The notes: a model not told the origin generated them from the sequence alone. Numbered from the stretch's first letter, positions 27,134-36,426 are shown. The stretch is 64,000 nucleotides of DNA from JAMXLO01 sp963749575 (GCA_963749575.1 CAVVNM010000017.1:145500-209499); one strand, 5' to 3'. Numbers and translations are program-made.

Positions 27134-27547
27134 GGTGCCTCCCGTGTTATTGTTTGCATTGCAGACGTCGGCCGCGGCACGGAACGTAACTTGCAGCTCC
27201 TGCCACCCGACATTCCGATTTGTCTGGTTGGTCCCGGCTTCCTGGCCGGACGATAACCACCCCTCCGCAGGTTCGGCAAGATCGGCAACGACGCGGCTGC
27301 GTCAGACGCTTCATGCGCCATCGTGCGTGCCGGGCTCGAGCGGTAAGCGGGTTGATCGAAATCCCGCCACACTTGTCACTCTCGCCTTGGCTGCTGCCGC
27401 ATTACCTATTGCCGAGGTCATGCAACGGCCGGAAACGCCGAACCTCGCCGACGCCATGGCCGGGATGTGCCTGCCGATGAGCTGAAGCCGACTTCAGGCA
27501 GCCCGCGACGGTTCACCCCTTACAATCCCAAACGAAGGAGACTGGTC
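27134..27547. other. Intergenic region, no recognised gene
   Basis: 414 bp between the divergent binding-protein gene and the DUF899 gene. Short open stretches occur in several frames, but none has a convincing start or family resemblance. The last 20 bp carry the GAAGGAG ribosome binding site for the gene at 27548. It presumably holds both promoters. Confidence 0.4.
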
Positions 27548-28239
27548 ATGCAACATCCATCCGTTTCGCGCGAAGAATGGCTTGCCGCGCGCAAGGCGCT
27601 TCTCGCCAAGGAGCGCGCGCTCACCCACGAGCTCGACGCCTTGCGCGCCGAACGTCGGCGACTGCCCTGGGTCAGGATCGACAAGCCCTATAATTCGCGG
27701 GCCCTGCTGGCGAATGCATGCTTGGCGACCTGTTCCGCGACCGCAGCCAGCTCGCCGTCTATCACTTCATGCTGACGCCGGGCTCGGATCACATTTGCCC
27801 TGGCTGCTCATTCACCGCTGACCATATCGACGCGGCGCGGCAGCATTTCGAGCAGGCCGACCTGGCGTTCGCCGCGGTCTCCCGCGCGTCAATCGGGCGG
27901 ATCGAGGAGGTCAGGAAGCGGATGGGCTGGACCTTTCCGTGGGTGTCCTCCCACGGCAACGATTTCAACTTTGATTTCGGCGTGTCGTTCACACCCGAGG
28001 ACATCGCCGCCGGCCGCGCGATCTACAATTACGGCACGGTTATCCGCAACAGCCAGGACATGTTCGGCGTGAGCGTCTTTGTGAAGAATGCCAGCGGCGC
28101 CATCCTCCACAGCTATTCGACCTATCACCGCGGGACCGAACTACTGATGGGCGCCTTCAATTGGCTCGATCTCGTTCCCAAAGGCCGCAACGAGACCGAC
28201 AGCACCATGAGCTGGGTGCGGCTGCACGATGAATATTAA
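27548..28239 (+). pseudogene. DUF899 thioredoxin-like protein, frameshifted
   Basis: A DUF899-family protein (thioredoxin fold) of about 230 aa split by one frameshift. The first part reads VSREEWLAARKALLAKERAL through RRRLPWVRIDKPYN. At about 27694 one base (a T, by comparison with the expected YNF) appears to be missing. The rest continues as GPAGECMLGDLFRDRSQL, CPGCSFTADHID (family CxxC), MGWTFPWVSSHGNDFNFDF and GVSFTPEDI. All family motifs survive. Function is unknown; members are predicted redox proteins. Confidence 0.85.
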
Positions 28240-28343
28240 ATCAGGCGAAGGCTTCCGCGACCCTTGTGCCAAAATCCCTCGGAGAGAACAATGTGCGGCG
28301 GGACAACGACATCGCGGTCACGCCGACCAGGGGAGAGAACGCC

Positions 28344-29162
28344 ATGGACCTCGGATTGCAGGGCAAGCATGCGATCGTGACCGGCGGCAGTCGGGGCATC
28401 GGCAAAGCCATCGCGCGGGAATTGGCCCGCGAAGGCGTCGATGTGGCGATCGTGGCGCGCAACCAGACGGCTCTGGAGGCGGCCGCTCGGGAGTTGGCTG
28501 CGGAGACGAACCGGCGCGTCGTTCCGATCGCAGCCGATGTCACCAGCAAGGAGCAGGTGGACCGCATGGTGGCCGCAGCGGCACAGCAACTGGGCGGCGT
28601 GCACATCCTGGTCAACAGCGGATCTGCGCCAGGGGGTTCGGCCACTGCGACCGGCCCGATCGAAACCGTCGTCGACGAGGATTTGCTGGAAGATTTCAAC
28701 GTGAAGTATGTCGGAGCACTGCGCTGTTCCCGCGCCGTCATCCCGTTCATGAAGACGGCGGGCTGGGGCCGCATCATCAACATCAGCGGCGCCAACGCCC
28801 GCAACGCCGGCAACCTCAGCGGTGGAGCGCGCAATGCCTCGCTGGTGCACATGACCAAGACGCTGGCGGTCCAATTGGGCAGGCACGGGATCACGGTCAA
28901 TTGTATCCATCCCGGCACGACCCGCACCGAGCGCACGCCTGGCCTGCTCGCGGCCCGCGCGGCTCAGCTGGGGGTATCCCCGGAAGCTGCGGAGCGGCAG
29001 GATTTCGCCCCCAACTCGCCGCGCGGCAATGCCATCTGCCGCATGGTGGACGCCTCGGAGATCGCATTCGTCACGGTATTCCTGGCCTCGGACAAGGCCT
29101 GGGCGGTTTCCGGCGAACTCGTCGCGGCAACCGGGGGAGCCGGGCGGACAGTATTTTACTGA
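28344..29162 (+). CDS. Short-chain dehydrogenase/reductase with unusual active site
   Basis: A 272-aa classical-size SDR. The cofactor motif TGGSRGIGKAIARELAREG begins at about residue 13, the NAG-type strand reads LVNSGSAPGG, and INISGANARN holds the catalytic-type Ser. The normal YxxxK motif about 13 residues later is absent: the aligned stretch is NLSGGARNASLVHMTKTLA, with Gly and Ala at the Tyr and Lys positions. The C-terminal VNCIHPGTTRTERT is normal. GGGGAGA precedes ATG 28344. A non-canonical mechanism or a non-catalytic role is possible. Confidence 0.85.
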   Translation: MDLGLQGKHAIVTGGSRGIGKAIARELAREGVDVAIVARNQTALEAAARELAAETNRRVVPIAADVTSKEQVDRMVAAAAQQLGGVHILVNSGSAPGGSATATGPIETVVDEDLLEDFNVKYVGALRCSRAVIPFMKTAGWGRIINISGANARNAGNLSGGARNASLVHMTKTLAVQLGRHGITVNCIHPGTTRTERTPGLLAARAAQLGVSPEAAERQDFAPNSPRGNAICRMVDASEIAFVTVFLASDKAWAVSGELVAATGGAGRTVFY

Positions 29163-29360
29163 ACGGCCTGCAGGACATCCGCAACGCCTTGTCCGGCCGG
29201 CATCCCGGCCGATCTGCGGCGCCACGATTGCCTGCAACAGGCCGGGGAAGGGGGCCCGCGCGCGCTTCGATGCCTGCCAGATCGGGGGTCTCGGGCGATC
29301 GAGCGCGGCGCGGGCCGCGGCGGGCGGGTGGGGGAACGGCACGCCCGCCGTCGTTCGAAA

Positions 29361-29771
29361 TCAGCCGGTGCGGGTCACCCGGCCGCTGTGCGGGTCCATG
29401 GTGAACCGGGCGATCACCGAGCCTTCCTGGGTGGCAAGCGCGAAGCCGATGCTGCCATCGGCGGCCGGTGCCACCTCCACCACCTTCCAGGTATGGTTGC
29501 CGCGCCACAGCAGGAACGCCTCGGCGATCTTCTGCACATCCGGCGGCGTGAGCTTGCGGTCCTCCTGCGGATAGACCAGCGCGAAGGTGCGCAGTCGCCG
29601 CATCCGGTCGGCCCGCTGGGGATCATTGCCGCGCCGCATCCAGCCCATCCATGCCGGGCGGTTTTCCACCCCCGGTGCCGGCGGTGCCGGCTGCGCGTTG
29701 GCGATCAGGACGCCTGTGGCGGCGCCGCCGATGGCCAGCACGGCGAGTATCGTCAGAATGGTCCTGCGCAT
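29361..29771 (-). CDS. Secreted hypothetical protein next to a two-component system
   Basis: A 136-aa protein with an N-terminal signal peptide (MRRTILTILAVLAIGGAATG) and an AxA-like cleavage region (IANAQPA). The mature part has VYPQEDRKLTPPDVQKIAEA and VIARFTMDPHSGRVTRTG, the latter resembling a PepSY-type beta strand ending. GGGAGAGC lies before ATG 29771. It is divergent from the response-regulator gene across about 148 bp, so it may be a target or sensor partner of that system (inference). 29163-29360 holds no gene that I can recognise. Confidence 0.65.
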   Translation of the reverse strand: MRRTILTILAVLAIGGAATGVLIANAQPAPPAPGVENRPAWMGWMRRGNDPQRADRMRRLRTFALVYPQEDRKLTPPDVQKIAEAFLLWRGNHTWKVVEVAPAADGSIGFALATQEGSVIARFTMDPHSGRVTRTG

Positions 29772-29919
29772 AATGCTCTCCCGGATAACGGTCCGCGTCT
29801 CGCGGCAAGACACAATCTGGCCACTCCAGATTGCTCCAGTGTGTCACGGGCGCGACGAATTGCGACGGAATGCAAACGGCCCTGCCGGATTGCCGCGAAT
29901 TGTCATATGTTTCACCGAC

Positions 29920-30642
29920 ATGGAATCGGCGCCGCACATCCTGGTAGTGGACGACGATCGCGAGATCCGCGACCTGCTCGCCCGTTTCCTGGAAGAGAAG
30001 CACCACATGCGCGTTACCGCGGTGCGCGACGCCAAGGAGGCCCGCCGCGCGTTCGCCAACGGCCACTACCATCTGGTGGTGCTCGATCTGATGTTGGCGG
30101 GGGAGGGCGGCCTTGAGTTTGCCCGCTGGCTGCGCACCCAGTCCGACGTGCCGATCGTTATGCTGACCGCGATGGGCGAGGAGACCGACCGCATCATCGG
30201 CCTCGAACTCGGCGCCGACGACTACCTGTCCAAGCCGTTCAATCCGCGCGAACTGCTGGCACGGATCCGCGCCGTGCTGCGTCGTGCCGGCGATGCTTCC
30301 GACCGCCGCGCCGACGTATCGGCACGCAATATGCGCTTTGCCGGTTGGACGCTGGTGCCGGCACGGCGGCGGCTGGTCAATCCGGACGGCGCCGAAGTGG
30401 CACTGACAGGGGGCGAATACGATCTCCTGTTCGCGCTGGTCGAGCGTGCCAACCGCGTGCTAACGCGGGATATGCTGCTGGACCTTCTACGCGGCCGCCA
30501 GGCGGGCCCATTCGACCGCGCGATCGACGTCGCGATCAGCCGGTTGCGGCGTAAACTGGAGGATGACGGCCGCAACGCCCAGCTCATCAAGACCGTTCGC
30601 GGCGGGGGCTACGTTCTGGCAGCGACAGTCGAGCGGGCGTGA
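29920..30642 (+). CDS. OmpR-family DNA-binding response regulator
   Basis: A 240-aa response regulator. The N-terminal receiver domain has the acidic pocket VVDDD near residue 10, the phospho-acceptor Asp56 in VVLDLML and the Lys in YLSKPFNP. The C-terminal winged helix shows GEYDLLFALVERANRVLTRD and ISRLRRKLEDD...KTVRGGGYVL. The next gene is the cognate sensor kinase, which overlaps by 4 nt (GTGA). The pair resembles OmpR/EnvZ. The signal and targets are unknown. Confidence 0.95.
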   Translation: MESAPHILVVDDDREIRDLLARFLEEKHHMRVTAVRDAKEARRAFANGHYHLVVLDLMLAGEGGLEFARWLRTQSDVPIVMLTAMGEETDRIIGLELGADDYLSKPFNPRELLARIRAVLRRAGDASDRRADVSARNMRFAGWTLVPARRRLVNPDGAEVALTGGEYDLLFALVERANRVLTRDMLLDLLRGRQAGPFDRAIDVAISRLRRKLEDDGRNAQLIKTVRGGGYVLAATVERA

Positions 30643-31976
30643 CGCTCCGGCTCTGGCCACGCAGTCTCGCCGCGCGTACGGCGCTGGTGCTGCTCGCCGG
30701 CCTCGTGGTGGTGCAGGTGGCGGGCCTCGCGATTTACGCGCTCGATCGGCTCGATGCGCTGCGTCTGGCGCAGTCGCGCGAGATAGCAGTGCGGGTGATC
30801 AGCACCTATCGCACCGTGATGATGACGCCACCGGAACGGCGCCAGGCCGTGCTCGCGGAGCTGCGTCGCGTGCCGGGGCTGACCGCGGAAGTCGCAGTCG
30901 ATCCGCCAAGCCCGCAACTGCCGGATGAACTGCCGCTCGGACAGCGGCTGCTGCGCGTCAATCTGAACCTGGTGCCACTGATGGGCGTGCCGCGCTGGCA
31001 CGGCCTTCGCATCCTGGCAGACCATGACCGACACCTGCTGTTCATCGGCATTCACATGCCGGATGGCGATTGGCTCAACCTGTCGGTTGTCGAGGAACCG
31101 CTGCGGCCGTGGCACTCGCCGCGGTTCCTTGCGGCTTTCCTGTTGATGACGGTTACCGCGGCCGGGCTGACGCTGTGGGCGGTACGGCGGCTCACCGCAC
31201 CGGTGCGCACCCTCGCGGCCGCCGCCGATGCGCTCGGCCGTGACGTGAACGCGCCACCGCTGCCGGAGGACGGCCCCTCGGAAGTCGCGACCGCCGCGGC
31301 GGCGTTCAACACCATGGCGGCGCGCATCCGCCGGTTCGTGCAGGACCGCACCGAGCTGCTGACCGCGATCGGCCATGACCTGCGCACCCCGATCACTCGG
31401 CTCAAGTTGCGCGCCGAGTTCGTGGAGGACGATGAGCAGCGCGGCAAGATGCTGACCGACCTCGAGGAGCTGGAGGCCATGGTGTCCGCCACGCTGGCAT
31501 TCGGTCGCGATGCGCGCACCACCGAGCAGGTGACGTCGCTCGATCTCGCCGAGTTGGTACGTACGGTGCTCGACGAAGCCGGCGACGCCCGGCCGGACGC
31601 GGCCGCCAAGCTCGGCTACGAGGGCCTGCCGCATCTGACGGTGCGCGCACGGCCGCTGGCAGTGAAGCGGGCGCTGGCCAATCTGGTGTCCAACGCAGTC
31701 ACTTACGGCGGCTGCGCTCGAGTGAGGCTACCGCCGCCGACGGATAGCCTGGTCGTCATCGAGGTGGAGGATGACGGTCCAGGCATCCCGCCAAGCGAGT
31801 TGGAACGCGTGTTCGAGCCGTTTCATCGTGGCGAGCCGTCGCGCAACCGCGAGACCGGTGGGGTAGGGCTCGGCCTGCCGATCGCCCGCAACATTCTGCG
31901 CGCCCACGGTGGCGACGTGGTGCTGTCCAATCGGCCGATGGGAGGTGTGAAGGCGACGATGACGCTGCCGGTGTGA
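30639..31976 (+). CDS. EnvZ-type sensor histidine kinase
   Basis: A 445-aa inner-membrane kinase starting at GTG 30639 overlapping the regulator stop. Two transmembrane helices (about 12-34 and 162-182) flank a periplasmic loop of about 125 residues. A HAMP linker follows, then the HisKA helix with phospho-acceptor His246 in IGHDLRTPITRLK. The HATPase domain shows NLVSNAVTYGG (N box), VEDDGPGIPPSE (G1) and GGVGLGLPIARNI (G2). It should phosphorylate the adjacent regulator. Confidence 0.95.
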   Translation: MTLRLWPRSLAARTALVLLAGLVVVQVAGLAIYALDRLDALRLAQSREIAVRVISTYRTVMMTPPERRQAVLAELRRVPGLTAEVAVDPPSPQLPDELPLGQRLLRVNLNLVPLMGVPRWHGLRILADHDRHLLFIGIHMPDGDWLNLSVVEEPLRPWHSPRFLAAFLLMTVTAAGLTLWAVRRLTAPVRTLAAAADALGRDVNAPPLPEDGPSEVATAAAAFNTMAARIRRFVQDRTELLTAIGHDLRTPITRLKLRAEFVEDDEQRGKMLTDLEELEAMVSATLAFGRDARTTEQVTSLDLAELVRTVLDEAGDARPDAAAKLGYEGLPHLTVRARPLAVKRALANLVSNAVTYGGCARVRLPPPTDSLVVIEVEDDGPGIPPSELERVFEPFHRGEPSRNRETGGVGLGLPIARNILRAHGGDVVLSNRPMGGVKATMTLPV

Positions 31977-31990
31977 GGCAGCAGGCACCG

Positions 31991-32065
31991 TCAGATGACG
32001 TGGAACAACAGCAGAATGATGACGAGCGAAAGCGGGACCCCGAGCAGCCACAGGAGGATCGGCAT
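31991..32065 (-). CDS. 24-residue hydrophobic membrane peptide
   Basis: A 24-codon minus-strand gene reading MPILLWLLGVPLSLVIILLL then FHVI, almost entirely one transmembrane helix. GGAG lies 8 nt before the ATG, a convincing ribosome binding site. It sits alone between the histidine kinase and the S9 peptidase, on the opposite strand to both. Short membrane peptides of this kind are often missed in annotation. Function is unknown. Confidence 0.6.
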   Translation of the reverse strand: MPILLWLLGVPLSLVIILLLFHVI

Positions 32066-32171
32066 GGTGCAACTCCAAATGATAGTTGTGCAGTGGAAAC
32101 TCCCCGCGACAGCCTGTGGTTTCGAGTACACTCGGAAATCATCGGAGTAACCCGTCATCAGTGAGGCCGCC

Positions 32172-34040
32172 ATGCTGATCCCCCGCGCCCACCTGTTCGG
32201 CAACCCGACGCGCGCCGCCGCCCGCATCAGCCCGGATGGGGCGATGCTGTCCTGGCTGGCACCGGTGGACGGCGTGCTGAACGTGTTCGTGGCACCCGCC
32301 GATGCGCCGCGCGACGCGATGGCGGTGACGCAGGATCGCGGCCGCGGCGTGCGCATTTATGGCTGGACCTACGCGGGAGGCCTGGTGTTTCTCCAGGACG
32401 TCGGCGGCGACGAGGACTTTCACCTGTTCGGGGTCGATCCGCTGCGGCGCGAGACCCGCGACCTGACGCCGTTCCCCGCTGTGCGTGCCGGCATCGCGGC
32501 GGTGAGCCGGCGGCGTCGCGGCGAACTGCTGGTGTCGTTGAACCGGCGCGATCCGCGGTTCCACGATCTGTTCAGCCTCGATCTGACGACCGGCGGGCTC
32601 ACGCTGGTGGAGGAAAATCCGGGGCTGGCGGGGTTCGTGACCGACGAGACGTATCGGGCGGTGCTGGCGCTGAAGCTGGCGCCCGACGGGACGCGCCAGG
32701 TGTTGCGCAAGCAGGACGGCGCGTGGGTGGCGTTCCTGGAATTCGCGCCGGACGATGCCCGGTGCTCCGGGCCGAACCACCTCGATCCCGCCGGGCGCAT
32801 TCTGTACCTGCGCGATGCGCGCGGACGCGACACCGCGGCGCTGGTCCGGCTCGATCTGGCGACTGGCGAAAGCTCGGTGCTGGCGGCCGATCCGCGGGCG
32901 GATATCGGCGGCATGATCGTGGATATCGAGACCCGGGCGCCGCGCGCCTACACCGTGGTGGCAGAGCGAATGGAATACCACGCGCTCGACCCGGCGATTG
33001 CGCCGGACCTGGAGTTCCTGGCGCAGTCGGGCATCGGTGACTGGGGGCTGGCGAGCCGCACCGAGGACGACCGCGTGTGGATCGTCTCGGCCAATTCGGA
33101 CACGCGGCCGGCGGTGGAATACCGGTACGATCGGCCGGCACGGACCCTGCGCGAGGTGTTGCGGGCCCGCCCGGAACTGGACGGTGTCGCGCTGCGCAGG
33201 ATGCATCCGGTGCGGATCGCGGCACGCGACGGGCTGTCGCTGGTCAGCTACCTGACCAGGCCCGATACCGCCGGACCGCCGCCGCTGGTGCTGTTGGTAC
33301 ACGGCGGGCCGTGGGCGCGCGACTATTACGGCTACAACGCCTGGCACCAATGGCTCGCGGATCGCGGCTACGCCGTGCTCAGCGTCAACTTTCGTGGTTC
33401 CACCGGGTTCGGCAAGGCGTTCATCAACGCCGGCGACGGCGAATGGGGGCGCCGGATGGACGACGACCTGTGCGACGCCGTCGCCTGGGCGGTGGCCGAG
33501 GGGCATGCCGATCCCGCCCGCATCGCCATCGTAGGGGCAAGTTACGGCGGCTACGCCACTCTGGTCGGGCTGACCCGCAACTCCGCGTTGTATGCCTGTG
33601 GCGTGGACATCGTCGGCCCGAGCAATCTGGAGACGCTGCTGCGCACCATCCCACCCTATTGGGAGTCAATCCGCGCCGATTTCCATCGGGCGATCGGTGA
33701 CATCGACACCGAAGCGGGCCTGGCGCTGGCGCATGAACGCTCGCCCCTGTTCAAGGCGGCGGACATCCGCAAGCCGCTGCTGATCGCGCAGGGCGCCAAC
33801 GATCCGCGGGTCAAGCAGGCCGAAAGCGATCAGATGGTGGCAGCCCTGCGCGCGAACGGCATTGCGGTCACCTATGTGCTGTTCCCGGATGAGGGACACG
33901 GCTTCGCACGGCCGGAAAATGCGATCGCCTGCAATGGCCTGATCGAGGAGTTCCTGGCGCGCCATCTCGGCGGAACGGCGGAACCGGTGAGCGTCGAGGA
34001 GATGGCGGCGAGTACGGCACAGCTGGTCGAGGACCGCTAG
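32172..34040 (+). CDS. S9-family (prolyl oligopeptidase-type) serine peptidase
   Basis: A 622-aa peptidase with an N-terminal beta-propeller and a C-terminal alpha/beta hydrolase. The nucleophile elbow is IVGASYGGYATLVG (GxSxGG), the oxyanion/HGGP region is VLLVHGGPWARDYYGYN, the catalytic Asp is in AQGANDPRVKQAESDQM and the His in FPDEGHGFARPEN. No signal peptide is visible, so a cytoplasmic oligopeptidase or acylaminoacyl-peptidase is likely. It may process peptides imported by the many binding-protein systems (inference). Confidence 0.93.
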   Translation: MLIPRAHLFGNPTRAAARISPDGAMLSWLAPVDGVLNVFVAPADAPRDAMAVTQDRGRGVRIYGWTYAGGLVFLQDVGGDEDFHLFGVDPLRRETRDLTPFPAVRAGIAAVSRRRRGELLVSLNRRDPRFHDLFSLDLTTGGLTLVEENPGLAGFVTDETYRAVLALKLAPDGTRQVLRKQDGAWVAFLEFAPDDARCSGPNHLDPAGRILYLRDARGRDTAALVRLDLATGESSVLAADPRADIGGMIVDIETRAPRAYTVVAERMEYHALDPAIAPDLEFLAQSGIGDWGLASRTEDDRVWIVSANSDTRPAVEYRYDRPARTLREVLRARPELDGVALRRMHPVRIAARDGLSLVSYLTRPDTAGPPPLVLLVHGGPWARDYYGYNAWHQWLADRGYAVLSVNFRGSTGFGKAFINAGDGEWGRRMDDDLCDAVAWAVAEGHADPARIAIVGASYGGYATLVGLTRNSALYACGVDIVGPSNLETLLRTIPPYWESIRADFHRAIGDIDTEAGLALAHERSPLFKAADIRKPLLIAQGANDPRVKQAESDQMVAALRANGIAVTYVLFPDEGHGFARPENAIACNGLIEEFLARHLGGTAEPVSVEEMAASTAQLVEDR

Positions 34041-34161
34041 CCCGGATCGGGCCACGGATCGGGCCACGCCGCCGACATCCGATTCGGCGCGAACGGGGTC
34101 GCAACCCGCGCGCGACCGGGGAGTGTCGATTGCATCTCTCAATATGGGACGAATATTAGTA

Positions 34162-34183
34162 TTAGCACTTGCAATGGTGCTAA
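34162..34183. promoter_or_regulatory. Inverted repeat upstream of the PEP-CTERM gene
   Basis: Perfect 7-bp arms TTAGCAC and GTGCTAA are separated by 8 nt in an AT-rich patch about 95 bp before the start at 34276. It is a candidate operator or hairpin in the promoter region. Confidence 0.4.
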
Positions 34184-34275
34184 ATTTTGAGCCACAACGT
34201 GGTGGTCGGCGCTGATCCGCGTCGGACCGTTTTTTCAACCATCATTTGGAGCCCAGGCTCCCGGAGATCCGCCTT

Positions 34276-34971
34276 ATGGCTCGGTACCAACACGCGTGTC
34301 TGGTTGCGACGGCGGCCCTGATCGGGCTGGGCGTTGCCGGCGCGCCTGCGTTCGCCACTACGATCAATGTGGACAACGTGCAGCTGCCCTACTCGGAGAC
34401 CGTCAATCTCAACGGCTTCATCGATGGATCAAGCTATAGCGACAATGGCCAGCTTGCTGGCCAGATCTTGCTGACCATCAACGACGTCGGCAGCTCCAGC
34501 CTGTACACTCTGCCGGTCTGGTGTGTGGACATCTTCCACGACATCGCGCTGGGCGGCAGCGGTTACCAGTACACCGAGGGAGCGCTGGGCAACGACCACA
34601 GCAGCAGTCCTGCGACCCTCTCCAGCTCGCAGATCGACACGATTGGGAAACTGGCGTTGTACGGCAACGCGCTGATGCTGAGTAACCCGAGCAACCAGAT
34701 CTCCGCCGAGGTCCAGGCTGCGATCTGGACGGTCGAGTACACCAACGCCAGCGGCAACTACCTGAACGTTACCGGCGGCAGCTTTTCCGCGACGGACATT
34801 GCCGACCTGATCACCAGCGCCCAGGCAGCCAGCGGCAGCGTTGGCCAGTTGATCGCGCTGAACGGCGGCCAGGCGGAGGTATTCGATCCGCCGGTGCCCG
34901 AGCCGGCGTCCTTCGGCCTGCTCGGCGCCGGCCTGTTCGGTCTGGCGTTGGTGCGGCGTCGCAACGGCTGA
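34276..34971 (+). CDS. PEP-CTERM sorting-domain protein
   Basis: A 231-aa exported protein. It has an N-terminal signal peptide (CLVATAALIGLGVAGAPAFA, cleaved after AFA), a Ser/Asn-rich middle and a C-terminal sorting tag: PVPEPAS, then a hydrophobic stretch (FGLLGAGLFGLALV) and RRR. The tag is recognised by exosortase (EpsH family), implying surface or matrix export; exosortase is not in this window. The start at 34276 has GGAG 10 nt upstream. The 235-bp upstream region is more AT-rich than its surroundings and carries an inverted repeat. Confidence 0.9.
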   Translation: MARYQHACLVATAALIGLGVAGAPAFATTINVDNVQLPYSETVNLNGFIDGSSYSDNGQLAGQILLTINDVGSSSLYTLPVWCVDIFHDIALGGSGYQYTEGALGNDHSSSPATLSSSQIDTIGKLALYGNALMLSNPSNQISAEVQAAIWTVEYTNASGNYLNVTGGSFSATDIADLITSAQAASGSVGQLIALNGGQAEVFDPPVPEPASFGLLGAGLFGLALVRRRNG

Positions 34972-35045
34972 AGCGCGGGTTTCGAACCAGCGAGGCCCTC
35001 GCGGCGCGTGCTCACGCCGCCCTGACCTGGCGCGCCCGCCGGGCC

Positions 35046-35834
35046 TCAGCCGGATCCGCCCCGCGCCGCCGCATCGATTGCGGCCTGCTCGGCAATCATC
35101 GCCTCCTCCTCGGCCAGCGCCGCGGCGTCCAGCTTGGGGTCGCGCGGCACGGTGAGCGAGGCGAGCACCTGCGCCCGCGTCATCAGGTCGGTGCGCCAGT
35201 CCGGGATCGGCTGGCCGAAGCGGTCGCGCGGCTGGAAGGTGTCGACCGCCGGGATCGGCACCGCGCCCGGCCGCAGTGCGATGAACCCCGGCGGTACCTC
35301 TGGCACGTCGGGTGGCACGTCGGGTGGCACGTCGGGCTCGGGCTGCGCGGCGGGCCTGGGTGTCGGGGCGGGCCTGGGTGCCGCGGGCCTGGGTGTCGGG
35401 GCGGAGGCTGGCGTGGGCGGCTCGGCGGCGGGCTGGCGCCTGCGGAGGTCGCGCAGGGTCGCGGCGTAGGTGCGGCCGGCGGCCAGAGCACTGCTGCGCA
35501 GGCGGGCCGCGGTCTGGTCGGAGATGCCGGGTCGGGCGCCACGGGCGAAACCGTCCATCGCGGCGAGGGCGGCGGCGACCGCGATGGCGGCGAGCAGGGC
35601 ATCGGCCGGATCGCGCGGGGCGAAGGAGTCGAACAGCTGGAGTGCGACCTGCCGGTTCTCCTCGCGGGTTGCCTCGCTGTCGGCCGGACCGGCCGGTATG
35701 GCGGCGGCGAGCGCGCGGTGCAGGCAGCGCGACAACACCGGGGAGAGCGCGGCCGGCTCGGCGCGGCCGGTGCCGATCGGGTCGATTGGGTCGATTGGGT
35801 CGATTGGGTGGTCCGGTGTGGTCTGCATGTCCAT
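35046..35834 (-). CDS. Proline-rich hypothetical protein
   Basis: A 262-aa protein. It has an acidic repeat HPIDPIDPIDPIGTGRAEP near the N-terminus, a helical Ala-rich region (AAMDGFARGARPGISDQTAA), a low-complexity Pro/Ala linker with repeats such as PDVPPDVPPDVPEVPP, and a C-terminal helix rich in Glu/Ala. The overall design resembles uncharacterised Acetobacteraceae proteins, but the resemblance is from memory. There is no signal peptide and no strong ribosome binding site. The tandem 9-bp DNA repeats encoding the PID motif could vary in number. Confidence 0.6.
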   Translation of the reverse strand: MDMQTTPDHPIDPIDPIDPIGTGRAEPAALSPVLSRCLHRALAAAIPAGPADSEATREENRQVALQLFDSFAPRDPADALLAAIAVAAALAAMDGFARGARPGISDQTAARLRSSALAAGRTYAATLRDLRRRQPAAEPPTPASAPTPRPAAPRPAPTPRPAAQPEPDVPPDVPPDVPEVPPGFIALRPGAVPIPAVDTFQPRDRFGQPIPDWRTDLMTRAQVLASLTVPRDPKLDAAALAEEEAMIAEQAAIDAAARGGSG

Positions 35835-36426
35835 GACTGTCGGCGCCCTGGCTGAGAATGCGGTCGGGGCATGATACCGGAGAGATGAGAACAAACAGTA
35901 AACAGACCGCGGGTGGCGGAACCTTGGACGGCGTGCGCTGCCCGTGTGAGTGCGGCCGAACGGTCGCCAGCGCTCCTTTGGATGGTGTCGCGAACGGCAC
36001 GCATCGTAGGCTCGGGCGGCGCCTCTTTCATGAGCTTCCGCAGCCCATCCTCCCAGCCCGTCTTTGGTGCAGGGCGTCCCACCTATAACCACGAAATCGT
36101 CGAGCGGCCGACGTGGCAACTCTTCGCCGGTTGCCTGAGCGTTGCGCCCTCGGCCCGCCACCGTCGTGCGTCCGGATTATCACGTGCTAAATCGACCCGG
36201 CACTCTGTGCCACGGGGAATGCACTCGTGGCACCTCGACCACGACCGAGCCGAAGCAACGCGGTCGGCCAGCAAGCTTCCAGCCGCCCTCCGGTGACTTC
36301 GCCGTTGAAGAAACGCTTAAGCCGGGCTTAGCCTGCTTCGCGGCGACGGGATTGGCCGTTCAAGAACCGCGGCTTGGGCTGGAAAGGCCGTGTCATCGCG
36401 ATGTGGCCTCAATAGGGGACGCGCCA
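35835..36426. other. Gene-poor region with possible recombinase relic
   Basis: 592 bp without a convincing complete gene. Open frames on both strands lack ribosome binding sites. The only recognisable piece is a helix-turn-helix tail at 36083-36160 on the minus strand. The last bases carry AGGGGACGCGCCA, a candidate ribosome binding site for the gene at 36427. Confidence 0.4.
36083..36160 (-). pseudogene. Possible C-terminal HTH relic of a site-specific recombinase
   Basis: Minus-strand translation ends EGATLRQPAKSCHVGRSTIS, then WL and stop. This resembles the terminal helix-turn-helix of serine recombinases/resolvases (EGATLRELAKSYNVGRSTISRL-like in memory). No catalytic domain is visible upstream. 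It is weak evidence of past mobile DNA. Confidence 0.35.

Noticed and set aside
25205..27256. 683-codon plus-strand open frame opposite the third binding protein
   Set aside because: Same shadow effect; the minus-strand reading has a signal peptide and all family motifs.
30222..30590. Minus-strand open frame opposite the response regulator
   Set aside because: Ser/Arg-rich shadow of a clear OmpR-family gene.
34162..34183. Resemblance to a CIRCE heat-shock operator (TTAGCAC...GTGCTAA)
   Set aside because: CIRCE arms are 9 bp (TTAGCACTC/GAGTGCTAA) with a 9-nt spacer; here only 7 bp match and the spacing is 5 nt too short.
36001..36082. Minus-strand reading GRPAPKTGWEDGLRKLMKEA as a possible antitoxin-like protein
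   Set aside because: It has only a GTG start directly after a stop, no ribosome binding site, and quickly runs into low-complexity sequence.
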